A DNA stretch of 64,000 nt, taken from Mycolicibacterium sp. CBMA 234 (GTDB lineage Bacteria > Actinomycetota > Actinomycetes > Mycobacteriales > Mycobacteriaceae). Both the position numbers and the translations under genes were made by a program. Positions 1 to 8,793 of this stretch are shown one piece after another (within the stretch, counting starts at the first letter, position 1; the number at the start of each line of letters is the position of its first letter). The notes below the pieces were generated by a model that worked only from the letters and a program-made list of their open reading frames with translations, was not told where the DNA came from and did no database searches. The DNA is taken from positions 124,001-188,000 of the forward strand of contig NZ_MPKW01000025.1 in NCBI RefSeq assembly GCF_009729415.1, in the 5' to 3' direction.

Positions 1-263
1 CCGACGACTAGCGCGGAGGCAGATGGGGAAGTCGACGGCAACTCTAAATTATGGTGGTACACAGTCGATTTCGACACAGTGTGCTTCTCGCGACGTACTG
101 GCCGGCGGGTTGACGGAATTGAACGTTATCGGCCGCTTGACGAACGAGCTTGTCGACAGTGTTCGAAACTCAGGATCGTGGGTTGGCGGTGAACTCGCTT
201 TCCTTGGAATCGAGGAGAGCCGAACCAGCTGTCGTAGGCTATCGCAATGGAGGGCGGAGCCAG

Positions 264-1376
264 TTGAATGCGCAACAGAGTGAGAAACCTCAGATCTTCG
301 CGTCTGATCTTTGCGATGTGCCAGAACCTGCCGGCGACGGGGACGGACCTGCGCTGGCTGGACCGGCAGTTTCTCCCCAGGCGCGCATTTCATGGTACGA
401 CGACGAAGAGTGGGAGCGATTTGTAGAAGAGTGGGTTCACGCCCTCAAGCGTGGGTATGCGCAAATCAAAAGGTTTGGAGGGGCGGGCGACCGTGGGGCG
501 GATATCGCAGCCTTCAAGACAGCGTACGGCCTAGAGGGAGCATGGGACTGCTTCCAGTGCAAGCATTATGCGGCTCCTCTAGCGCTGTCGGACGTTTGGC
601 CGGAAATGGTCAAGATATTTGTTGCAGTGAGTGGCAACCTCTGCAAGCTACCCGACACGTACCAATTCTTGGCTCCCCGCGGTTGCAGCACACAGTGCGG
701 GCGGACGCTCAGTAGCCCTAGCGTCCTTCAAACGAAATTCTTTGAACGTTTGGATGAGGCCGACAGCAAGCCGATCAAGGGATTTGGCCCAAAGGATATT
801 GCTGCGGCGAGAATTATCGCTCTAAGCGCGGATTTTTCGATGTTTCGGTCCGTTGAACTGATGGATGTTCTTGAGCTGCATTCAACGACACGCTGGCACA
901 GTGCTCGGTTCGCAACGGCACTCAAGCCGAGGCCGGCACATGTGCCTGCGCCGGGCGAGCTCGCGTCTCACGAGTCGCGATATGTCCGTCAGCTTGTTGA
1001 CGTCTACACCGAAGCTCATCCGAATGAGTACCTTGAGCCTGAGTCGATTGCATCAAACCCGAAGGTGGGAGCGCGCTTTCGTCGACAACGAGAGAACTTT
1101 TATAAGGCCGAATCTCTTCGGGTATACGCGCGCGACGCGGTTCCGCCGGGAACCTTCGAGCGATTGCAGGACGATATCTACTCAGGAATTGTTGATGTCG
1201 TCGAATCTGACCATTCGAATGGGCTAGCCCGCCTGACCACCGTTTTGAATCTCGTCGGCCTGTTAGATCTGAACCGACATCGCCTTATTACCGTCGCCGA
1301 TATCGACGATCGAAAAGGCATCTGCCACCAGCTAGCCAACGTCGATCGCGTACTTTGGATGCAGGATCATGGGTGA
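264..1376 (+). CDS. ABC-3C system nuclease-like effector protein
   Basis: First gene of a three-gene ABC three-component (ABC-3C) cassette. After a short low-complexity N-terminus it carries a restriction-endonuclease-like core: GAGDRGADI near residues 73-81 and FQCKHY near 97-102 match the D and (E/Q)xK elements of Mrr-like PD-(D/E)XK nucleases. The remaining ~270 residues are mostly helical and I do not recognise them; in ABC-3C systems this part is thought to couple the effector to the ATPase. I chose the TTG at 264 because GGAGGG lies 9 bases upstream; a TTG at 150 would add 38 residues with no family-like content. The stop overlaps the next gene by 8 bp. By family logic it would cut nucleic acid when the ATPase senses invasion; that is inference. 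Confidence 0.8.
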   Translation: MNAQQSEKPQIFASDLCDVPEPAGDGDGPALAGPAVSPQARISWYDDEEWERFVEEWVHALKRGYAQIKRFGGAGDRGADIAAFKTAYGLEGAWDCFQCKHYAAPLALSDVWPEMVKIFVAVSGNLCKLPDTYQFLAPRGCSTQCGRTLSSPSVLQTKFFERLDEADSKPIKGFGPKDIAAARIIALSADFSMFRSVELMDVLELHSTTRWHSARFATALKPRPAHVPAPGELASHESRYVRQLVDVYTEAHPNEYLEPESIASNPKVGARFRRQRENFYKAESLRVYARDAVPPGTFERLQDDIYSGIVDVVESDHSNGLARLTTVLNLVGLLDLNRHRLITVADIDDRKGICHQLANVDRVLWMQDHG

Positions 1377-1914
1377 AAGCTTCCGTCGCCACTTTGGATC
1401 AGCCAACGAATTTTCAGAAGTAGGCAGCACTTCGCCCGCTCTCAACGGACCCCTTGAAGTCGGAATTCGAGTATTGATGATCCTAACTAGCGCTTATCCT
1501 GCTCGGCTCGATGTCAACCAACTCGTACTTCTCGACCACGTCGTCCTCTACAGTGCTGATGTAGGCGGTCCTCCGAGTTTGCATCCTGCAGTGCCGATAC
1601 GTTCCGGCGAGATTGCCGTGAAGCGTGAAAGCGTGGAATCCGGTATCGCGTTCTTTATGAAACTAAAACTTATAGAGCTATCGATTGACGAGTTGGGCGT
1701 GCGGTTCTACGCGGGTGAATCGGCTCTGCATTTCATCAGCATTCTGGGTTCGTCGTATTCGGCCGGCTTACGGCAGCGTGTCGGGTGGGTTATTGGAAAT
1801 TTCTCCAGCCTAGAAACCGAGAGCTTGAGAAGTCAGACCAAGGCTGTTTTTGATTCTTGGTCCGAGGAATTTCATTGGCTTGAACCCGATACTATCGGGG
1901 GGAGTGAGCTGTGA
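1369..1914 (+). CDS. ABC-3C middle component (MC2-like)
   Basis: Small 181-residue protein between the nuclease-like gene and the ATPase gene. From residue ~25 it reads NGPLEVGIRVLMIL, then a VLLDHVVLYSADVGG segment and a SLHPAVPIRSGEIAVKRE segment, the pattern I associate with middle component 2 of ABC three-component systems. It looks like a winged-helix adaptor with no catalytic residues. It starts inside the end of the upstream gene (8 bp overlap), and its stop overlaps the GTG of the ATPase gene in a GTGA, so the three are probably made in fixed proportions. Assignment to MC2 rather than another MC class is from memory and less certain than the ABC-3C call itself. Confidence 0.75.
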   Translation: MGESFRRHFGSANEFSEVGSTSPALNGPLEVGIRVLMILTSAYPARLDVNQLVLLDHVVLYSADVGGPPSLHPAVPIRSGEIAVKRESVESGIAFFMKLKLIELSIDELGVRFYAGESALHFISILGSSYSAGLRQRVGWVIGNFSSLETESLRSQTKAVFDSWSEEFHWLEPDTIGGSEL

Positions 1915-3773
1915 ATCGCCTAACCCTAACGCACCTCACTTTTGTCGGGCCGAACAGGGACACGGCCGGTGTCGATTTCGGTCGGCGGACGACAGTGATC
2001 CATGGACCCTCCGACACTGGGAAGTCCTTTATCGCGGACGCGATCGACTTCATGCTCGGCGGCTCAAGTCTTCGATCGATACGACACAGTGCGGGCTACA
2101 CGGTAGTCCTTCTCGGCGTTCGCTTGCCTTCTGGTCAGGACGTCACGTTGACACGCTCGGTCGAAGGTGGCGCCTTCGGACTATTAGACGGCGAAGTTCG
2201 CAGCCTGCCACCGGGCCCACCGGAGCGAGTTCTCGGCGCTACGAACGCTGGGAAAGACAGTCTGTCGAAATATCTGCTCGAACTTCTTGGGCTCGATGGA
2301 ATGCGCTTGCGAACCAACGTGTACAACAAGACTCGCGATCTGAGTATTCGTGATGTTGCGCGACTAACGGTGATCGGCGAGACGAAGATCCAGTCTGAGA
2401 CACCCCCTGCACTCAGCGGACGACATACGGATAGAACCGTCGAGATCTCTGCGTTCAAACTGCTTCTCGAGGGAATCGATGACAGCAATCTGGAGCAGCT
2501 TCCATCTCGAAATGAACGCCGCCAGGCCGCAACAGCAAAAGTAGAGGTCGTAGATTCGATCATTGCACGGCTACAGAGGCGGTTGGAGTCTGCTGCAGAC
2601 GTTCGCGTGCTTCAAGACCAGTTGAACCGGTTGAATACCTCTATCAGACAACAGAATATGAGCGTCGCAAAGGTGAGCGATGAGCGACGAAAGGCAGCCA
2701 ATCAGCTCGCACAACAAGGCCAAGTGTCGGCGGACACAAAGAAGCGAATCACCGACATCGGCGTTTTGGAGGCACGATTTCTTCTCCTCCTCGCAAAGTA
2801 TGAGTCCGATCTTGCTCGCTTGGATATGGTTGGCGAGGCCGGCACCATTCTCGGGCTCTTTACACCGGGGGTCTGTGTTGTGTGCGGTGCTGATCCTGCC
2901 CATCAGAGTCATAACGACCATATCCCTCAGGACTCGACGAATTTCGCCGAGTCGGTAGACGCCGAGCGACGGAAGACTGAACTACTCGCCGCAGAGCTGA
3001 TCAGTGCCATAGCGGATCTGAGGGCCGAACGAGAGAGGCTCGCTGCTCATCTCCTTCACATTGGTGATTCAATTGGTTCATTGCGTGCAGCGGTCCGGCG
3101 CCTCGATGATTTTCTTGCGCCGCAAACTTCAGACTTGACTGAGTTGGCTGACAAGAGATCGATGCTTGAAAGCTTGCTCAGCAGCTACTCCGAGATCGCA
3201 GAGCTTGAAAAGCTCAAAGTTGCAATCGAAGCAGATAGAAAGTCCGAAAAAGACCAAGCATCAACAAGTTTGGACTTCGCCACGCTCAGGCGGTTCTCCG
3301 ATGCCGTTGCGGGAAGGCTTACAGCGTGGGCGGTGCCGGATGGTGGGCGTGTCTACTATGACCGCAATGAACAGGATCTCGTCGCCGGTGATCAACTGCG
3401 GTCGGCCCATGGTAAGGGCGTGCGGGCGGTCCTCCACTCGGCGTTTACTCTTGGCCTCGCTGAGTTCTGCTACGACAATGGCTTACCGCACCCTGGGTTT
3501 GTGGTTGTGGACTCTCCGTTAGTCACGTACCGACCGCCCAAACCCGGTGAGGCGATAGATGCGGAGACGCTTCCGCGCACCGTAGCTGAGGAGTTTTATT
3601 CAGATGTTGAGCGTGGATTGAGTGGCCAGGTCATCATCATGGAGAACACAGACCCGCCTCAAGGTCTTAGCGAGGATTCGGTGGACGTGTTCTTTAGCGG
3701 AGTTGAGGGAGAAGGTAGAACCGGTTTCTTTCCCGCAATAGTGCAAGATCGGACGGACCCTGTAAGCGGCTGA
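1911..3773 (+). CDS. ABC-3C ATPase, DUF3732 family (SMC/Rad50-like)
   Basis: 620-residue ATPase of the DUF3732 type. It has a P-loop GPSDTGKS near residues 32-39, then long charged helical stretches (about 190-420) expected to form an antiparallel coiled coil. A CVVC pair near residue 322, inside the coiled region, resembles a Rad50-type zinc-hook half. The C-terminal half of the ATPase ends in a Walker-B-like strand VVVDSP followed by the DUF3732-type segment LVTYRPPKPGE. It starts with GTG in a 4-bp GTGA overlap with the middle-component gene. In ABC-3C systems this subunit is the likely DNA sensor and switch controlling the effector. Base composition here is clearly lower in GC than in the metabolic genes downstream, consistent with horizontal acquisition. 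Confidence 0.85.
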   Translation: MNRLTLTHLTFVGPNRDTAGVDFGRRTTVIHGPSDTGKSFIADAIDFMLGGSSLRSIRHSAGYTVVLLGVRLPSGQDVTLTRSVEGGAFGLLDGEVRSLPPGPPERVLGATNAGKDSLSKYLLELLGLDGMRLRTNVYNKTRDLSIRDVARLTVIGETKIQSETPPALSGRHTDRTVEISAFKLLLEGIDDSNLEQLPSRNERRQAATAKVEVVDSIIARLQRRLESAADVRVLQDQLNRLNTSIRQQNMSVAKVSDERRKAANQLAQQGQVSADTKKRITDIGVLEARFLLLLAKYESDLARLDMVGEAGTILGLFTPGVCVVCGADPAHQSHNDHIPQDSTNFAESVDAERRKTELLAAELISAIADLRAERERLAAHLLHIGDSIGSLRAAVRRLDDFLAPQTSDLTELADKRSMLESLLSSYSEIAELEKLKVAIEADRKSEKDQASTSLDFATLRRFSDAVAGRLTAWAVPDGGRVYYDRNEQDLVAGDQLRSAHGKGVRAVLHSAFTLGLAEFCYDNGLPHPGFVVVDSPLVTYRPPKPGEAIDAETLPRTVAEEFYSDVERGLSGQVIIMENTDPPQGLSEDSVDVFFSGVEGEGRTGFFPAIVQDRTDPVSG

Positions 3774-4048
3774 GGCCAGGCATCGATGATCTGATAAATC
3801 CCAGTCTGCTGGAGTGGTATTCGGAGGATTTGGATACGTGCCCCTGTGAGGTCCGCCAGTGCTAGCCGCGTACTTTCGCTGAGTTGCATCCAGTCCCAAA
3901 GCCGACACGTGTACAGGCTCCGATCGGGATCCCCGCGGGTCACCAAGATCCTCAGATCGCCAGTCCGCCAACAACTGTCGACCAAACCCGATCCTACCGG
4001 GAGCTTCTGAACCTCCAGCAGTTGCGGATGGAGAGTCTGAGAAAGCGG
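3774..4048. other. Intergenic region between convergent defence genes
   Basis: About 275 bp between the ABC-3C ATPase gene (plus) and the STAND gene (minus), which converge here. I see no coding sequence with family character and no clear hairpin terminator. Confidence 0.5.
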
Positions 4049-7000
4049 TTAGGAGGGGCCGATGTCCAAGACAACGACGTCGATGTACCTGGAAGGAAGC
4101 TGCTGTTCTGCCTGCGCTCGAAGTTCGTCAGCAAGCACACCAGCGTCAGGATGCTTCTTGGTCCATCCCTTGGGGCGCAGTTCGAGAGGAACCCAATAGA
4201 TCATGTACAGCCCATCAGTGAGCTCGGTGGGCTTCATGTACTTATCCACAAGCTGATTCGGTAGAGCGGTTGACAATTCGCGATTGCTGACCAGTTTCGC
4301 TTCTATCGGCACCCGCGCGATCTGAGCGCCGCCGGAGGAGGCTGTGATGTCGATGCGGGTGCCTACGCCCGCGTCCTTACGACGCGTAACTTGTATCTCG
4401 CGGTCGAGCACGACGTGGGGTTTGAGGCGTAGCTTCAGCTGTTCGACCAGCCAGTCGGATATGGTGTCCTCACTCTTGGGCGAAGCATTGTCGTCACCGG
4501 GTTCGCCATCCCATAGGCTTCGAAATCCGCCGCGGGGTAAATCATTTTGAATATGCGCGAGTTGTTCGACTAGCACGGTTCGGAGTCCTGCACTATCTCG
4601 GATCAGTCGGGCGTCACCGCTATCGAGGAGTTCCATGAGCGTGACCGGAGCTAGCGGCCGCCAGTTGGTCATCGCCTCGTAGGCTCGGGCTTGCTGCAGC
4701 AGCTGGCGGATCCGGTCCGTGTCCGCGACCGGCCGCCCTTTCGCGAGATCAATAAGAGCGTTGGCCATGCCACGACTGGCCATCGATTGCAGTAAACGAG
4801 TCCGTGTCCGACGCGCTGCCGCGGCTGGAGTTTCCGCGGCGAAGTCGTAAAGTTCGTCGGGATCTTGGGCGAAGGGAAGCTCATCAAGGACTAGCCTTGT
4901 CAACGCGACCACCGAGTCGTTGGAAAGCTTCTCAGTGTCGAGTTCCCGCAGAAGCTCCAAGGGGCCCAGACTTTCTTGGGTGATCCAGTTTGCGAACAGG
5001 TCCTGTGGCGCCAGCTTGGCGAGCGCAGCGAACGCCGCCGGGGGCACCTCGTGCTCGCCCATGGCTGCCTTTGCGACCGCAACTGCGACATCGGGGGCGT
5101 GCTCTACCAGCACGCCTAGTGCTTCCGCGCGGCGGGCCGTGGACTCGTCCGTGGCGCGAGCAATTTGCTCAACGATGGAGAGGAGCCGACCATCGTTGAA
5201 GTCGGCCAGAGGGTGGTACGCATACGACACAGCGGGCATCGAGCGGATCTGTTCGCGCATCGCCGCGTCGACCGCGTCTTGAGCACTCTGAGACACTGCA
5301 CTTCGGAGCTCCTGCAGCCACGACTGCTCCGACGAATAATGCGACATTGCGGTGATCACCGGCGCCCACGCCGTCCATGCCGTGTCTTCCACGTTTCCCA
5401 GCAGCTCCGGTCGGTGCATAACCAGCGTCGCAACGAGAGCTGCGCCGGCCCAGTCGGGAATGACGTTGTCGGCCTGAAGCACATCCTGCCCTGCCCACCG
5501 GTCAACGGCGGGCGTCCTAGCATTGAGGTATTCGACGCCTTTGAGCAGGAGCAATTCCTGTTCTTGCGTGCTCAGTTCGGACCACAGCCGCCTGTTGGTC
5601 AGGTCCCAGTCGAGGTAACGGCTGGGGCCGCCGTCCCGGCCCGCCAGCGCTACGAAGACGTGCCACCAGTCACCAGATACGGCGCAGACGTGCTCCAGGG
5701 CCGCGCGGAGCGTCGATGTTGCCTCGGCCTTTGATTCGCTGTCTGCACTGTCGGTCTGGCTCGGAAAGGGAGGCCGCGACTTGATGTCCTGGTGGCCACG
5801 GAACGACTTGAGATCTTCGTAGGCCGGGTGGTCCTCGTCCATCGAGAGGATGCGGTCGGCCGATGCGGCGTCCGCAACGTTCCAAGCCAGGTTTCGGGCC
5901 ACCACTCCGGCGCACGTGAGGGCCTCGGCCGGCGCGGTAGGCATCCAGTCAATCAGCCAGCCAAGGTCTGACGGGGTGAGGATGCCTAAGCCCAGGACCG
6001 CCATGAACGCGTGCTCATGAGCACCCAAGGCGGCGGCTGCGATAGTCCGGCGGAGGTCTGGGTCGTCATCGGTCTGCCACGGCAGACCGGCCTGGCGCCC
6101 GAATCGATCACTGGCCAACGCGGATCCAATCGCTTCGGCGGTCGATGGATCTCTGGCATCCCACGCGCGCTGAAGTAGCTCTCGAATGAGGTCGTCGAAG
6201 GCCCGGCCGCCGTGCTCTGGCCGACGGCGAAGTGCATCGTTCAGAGTGGGTAGCACTTCCACCGAAGGTATTAGGCCAGGAAGCTCGCTGAGCAAGCGCT
6301 CGTAATCGCCGATGAAGTGCGAATTGGTTGTGGGGCGGATTGCATTTCGGATGCGGTCGAAGTCCAAGGCGTTGGGCAATACGGCTCGCAGAGCGGCTGC
6401 ACGGATTTCGTCGTACGGGTCCTGCGTGGTGTCTAGCTCGAGTAGCGGCGCGAGTTCCGCCTTACGATGATCCGCGGTAACAGCGGCGAAGGCGGTGACA
6501 GCTTCGGCTCTGATCATCGCGGGCAACGAGGGCTCGAGTGCCAGAGCTAGGAGGTCGTCGGCGACCTCGTGGACGGCGCATTGTCGGGCGATCCGACAGA
6601 TCCAGAACGCAACCCACGGGTTTGCTACGTTGCTCGCCGCAGCCTGCAGCTGCACGGCCAATTCAGGGTGCGACAGTATTGAAGTGTCTGCCCGTGGGGG
6701 GCCTTCAAACAACCCAGAGGCCGCTCCGTTTAGCAGTGCTTGGACGAGGCTCCTGCGGGTCTGATCATTGGCGAACTGCAGTCCAGCCGTGTTCAACAAT
6801 TGTCTTGCGTTCTCGGCCATCAGAACGTCCGGCACAGGTGCGCCCTTCGCTAACAACCAGCCCAGGACTTCGATCATCGGTCCGGGAACCAGACCGTTGA
6901 CATCGGCGCCGAGAAGGGTGATCAACCGTTGTCCAGCGACACCGCGGCGCCGAAGGTATGCCGCCGCTAGGTATTCCGTGTAGGACTGGTGCGCGAATGC

Positions 7001-8056
7001 CACCGCACCCTGTCCAGCAGCAGCGAACAGTGAAGTGCCCAGTACCTCCTGGATGTCCGGCACGGTTAGGGCAGCACCGGCCAGGTCGGGTTCGGCGTGC
7101 GTTGGTACCGCGCTGACTGCTAGAGGGCCCGGCGTGACGCCGCCGGCGTGCTGGAGCGAGAAGCTTCCGACGCTGCAGAACATTGAGAATGCGGCCAGGC
7201 GTTCGGCGATCAGCTGGCATCGTTGGTCGTCCAGTTGTCCGGGGAGGCGAGTTGTACTTCCCTCGCTGAGCATCCGGTTGACAGCGTGCTGCATGGCCAC
7301 CGACCGATTTGCTGGAAGCTGGCCCGAATGGCGCCAGGCGTCGAGCAAGTTCGACGCGTGCAGGGGAAGTGCTAGCAAACGGTTTAGGCCGGCCTGCTCA
7401 ACTTGGTTGATGAAGGCGTCGGCATCGTCCGCTGCCATCGCCCGGATGTCCGGTATCCCAAGAGGCAGGAGTTCCAGTTCCTCGAACCCCGGCAGGGCCG
7501 CGTGCATCCCGTCTGCCAGCGCACGTGACCACGAGGCAGGTCGACAGGCGAACCGCCATGCCAGTTTGCTCATCTCTGGCCGACTGAGGAGCCTGACCAG
7601 CACGTGTCCAATGTTGGGGTCCACTTGTAGCGCCTCGTCGATCGCGTCGATAAAGACGGTGACTTGCGGTGATGACGTTGATGCGGATTCTCCGGAAGAC
7701 AACTGGTCGAACGTCGCAATAAGGGATTGCGTGCTGTGCATCCGCAGATCTATTGACTGGCTGGCGGGCTCTCGACGTTTGAGGGCCTCGATGAGCGTGC
7801 TCTTACCCGCTCCGCCTGGCGCGAGCAGCACATACGAACCTTGGCTGTCGACCAAGTCGTCTGATGATCGCGGTCGGTCACCTGAGTACCAGTCGTAGTC
7901 CAGCACTACCGAGTCAAGGAGTCCGTGTTCGGTGCGTGGGATCTTGCTGCCTACCGGAGCTAACCAGCGGATGGTACCGCTTCCTTGGGGCCGATCATCG
8001 GTAGCTCCGTCCTGATTCGGACCCGGTTCGTCAGCATGAGTCATTGAAGGATTCAT
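4049..8056 (-). CDS. STAND/NACHT-type NTPase with helical repeats and C-terminal PD-(D/E)XK-like domain
   Basis: A 1,335-residue protein. The first ~65 residues are low complexity. A STAND-type NTPase follows: Walker A APGGAGKST at 79-87, Walker B VTVFIDAIDEAL at 132-143, and a winged-helix-like segment after it (ALPLHASNLLDAW). From ~450 to ~1180 it is alanine/leucine-rich helical repeats of HEAT type, the usual sensor layout. The last ~140 residues look like a restriction-type nuclease: D1236 in TRIDI, E1252 and K1254 in IEAK, then NQLVDKY. Most bacterial STAND defence proteins carry the effector at the N-terminus, so this order is reversed. The start is uncertain: ATG at 8056 or 8044, neither with a good ribosome site. 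Placement beside ABC-3C genes supports a defence role (inference). Confidence 0.8.
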   Translation of the reverse strand: MNPSMTHADEPGPNQDGATDDRPQGSGTIRWLAPVGSKIPRTEHGLLDSVVLDYDWYSGDRPRSSDDLVDSQGSYVLLAPGGAGKSTLIEALKRREPASQSIDLRMHSTQSLIATFDQLSSGESASTSSPQVTVFIDAIDEALQVDPNIGHVLVRLLSRPEMSKLAWRFACRPASWSRALADGMHAALPGFEELELLPLGIPDIRAMAADDADAFINQVEQAGLNRLLALPLHASNLLDAWRHSGQLPANRSVAMQHAVNRMLSEGSTTRLPGQLDDQRCQLIAERLAAFSMFCSVGSFSLQHAGGVTPGPLAVSAVPTHAEPDLAGAALTVPDIQEVLGTSLFAAAGQGAVAFAHQSYTEYLAAAYLRRRGVAGQRLITLLGADVNGLVPGPMIEVLGWLLAKGAPVPDVLMAENARQLLNTAGLQFANDQTRRSLVQALLNGAASGLFEGPPRADTSILSHPELAVQLQAAASNVANPWVAFWICRIARQCAVHEVADDLLALALEPSLPAMIRAEAVTAFAAVTADHRKAELAPLLELDTTQDPYDEIRAAALRAVLPNALDFDRIRNAIRPTTNSHFIGDYERLLSELPGLIPSVEVLPTLNDALRRRPEHGGRAFDDLIRELLQRAWDARDPSTAEAIGSALASDRFGRQAGLPWQTDDDPDLRRTIAAAALGAHEHAFMAVLGLGILTPSDLGWLIDWMPTAPAEALTCAGVVARNLAWNVADAASADRILSMDEDHPAYEDLKSFRGHQDIKSRPPFPSQTDSADSESKAEATSTLRAALEHVCAVSGDWWHVFVALAGRDGGPSRYLDWDLTNRRLWSELSTQEQELLLLKGVEYLNARTPAVDRWAGQDVLQADNVIPDWAGAALVATLVMHRPELLGNVEDTAWTAWAPVITAMSHYSSEQSWLQELRSAVSQSAQDAVDAAMREQIRSMPAVSYAYHPLADFNDGRLLSIVEQIARATDESTARRAEALGVLVEHAPDVAVAVAKAAMGEHEVPPAAFAALAKLAPQDLFANWITQESLGPLELLRELDTEKLSNDSVVALTRLVLDELPFAQDPDELYDFAAETPAAAARRTRTRLLQSMASRGMANALIDLAKGRPVADTDRIRQLLQQARAYEAMTNWRPLAPVTLMELLDSGDARLIRDSAGLRTVLVEQLAHIQNDLPRGGFRSLWDGEPGDDNASPKSEDTISDWLVEQLKLRLKPHVVLDREIQVTRRKDAGVGTRIDITASSGGAQIARVPIEAKLVSNRELSTALPNQLVDKYMKPTELTDGLYMIYWVPLELRPKGWTKKHPDAGVLADELRAQAEQQLPSRYIDVVVLDIGPS

Positions 8057-8182
8057 GGTACTTGTCGGTTGGGGCGACGGGCTGATCGGTGGCTCTAGCT
8101 TCGGCAGTAGTCACGGCATCCTGTCGGTGGCTGGTGGCAAGGTTGTCTTCACCAATGTGCACCACCGAACCTGGAGGATCAG

Positions 8183-8395
8183 ATGTCCAAGATGACGGTC
8201 AAGGGCGCCTGGAAGGGTTGGGACGGCAAGACGTATGTGGAGATGACCGACGGTTCCAAGTGGAAGCAAGCGGAATACCACTACGAGTACCACTACGCAT
8301 ACTGTCCGCAGGCAACCGTCACCAATGACGGACTGATGCTCGTAGACGGTATGAGTCGAGCTGTCCGGGTGCGCCGAGTTTACGGGCGCGAATGA
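8183..8395 (+). CDS. Small orphan protein with YEYHYAY motif
   Basis: 70-residue protein with a strong start: GGAGG lies 7 bases before the ATG. The sequence is compact and beta-rich, with the order WDGKTYVEMTDGSKW, then EYHYEYHYAY, and a basic C-terminus RVRRVYGRE. I recognise the general pattern of a small conserved bacterial domain with a DG-x-W/K segment followed by YxYHYxY but cannot name it. It is divergent from the STAND gene (126 bp apart) and has no downstream partner, so it may be an accessory or regulatory part of the defence region, or simply an orphan. No signal peptide or membrane segment. Confidence 0.75.
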   Translation: MSKMTVKGAWKGWDGKTYVEMTDGSKWKQAEYHYEYHYAYCPQATVTNDGLMLVDGMSRAVRVRRVYGRE

Positions 8396-8793
8396 GCTTG
8401 ATGCTTATCGGCGTCCATCGATCAGTAAGCAGTATCCGGCATCCATCGCGGGCAGCTGACTAGCAATCGGCGGCAGAGGAGAGCCCCGTCACGTGACGTA
8501 AGTAGGGCGGTGGCGCATCGATGGCGTGCCGGCTCAAGCGGCTTGACTCCGCCGAGGCCAAAATGCCCGTTGAGGAAATGCCAAAATTCTGAGACCGAAG
8601 CCCGATGACATCAGGTGAGACAACTTGCGTCACCGCAGGTCAGAGGATCGGCAGATGTCACGGAATCTGAGACCCTACAGCTTCTTCTTCTTTCGTGCCG
8701 GCTGGGATCAAGGCGTAAGACGACGATCTCGCTACGGTGGCCCGAAAGTTCAACCGCCGCAACGACATTGCTGTCATTGACTGCTGACGTCGC
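8396..8793. other. Non-coding stretch at the edge of the defence region
   Basis: About 400 bp without a convincing gene. It contains a perfect 12-bp palindrome CGTCACGTGACG at 8487-8498. No tRNA, direct repeat or integrase trace that would mark an attachment site was seen. It separates the accessory block from the more typical mycobacterial genes to the right. Confidence 0.5.

Noticed and set aside
23..263. Open frames at the left edge of the window
   Set aside because: No family-like content and low start support; they look like chance frames upstream of the ABC-3C gene.
3884..4264. Plus-strand frame opposite the end of the STAND gene
   Set aside because: It overlaps the antisense of a well-supported protein and has no recognisable motif or ribosome site.
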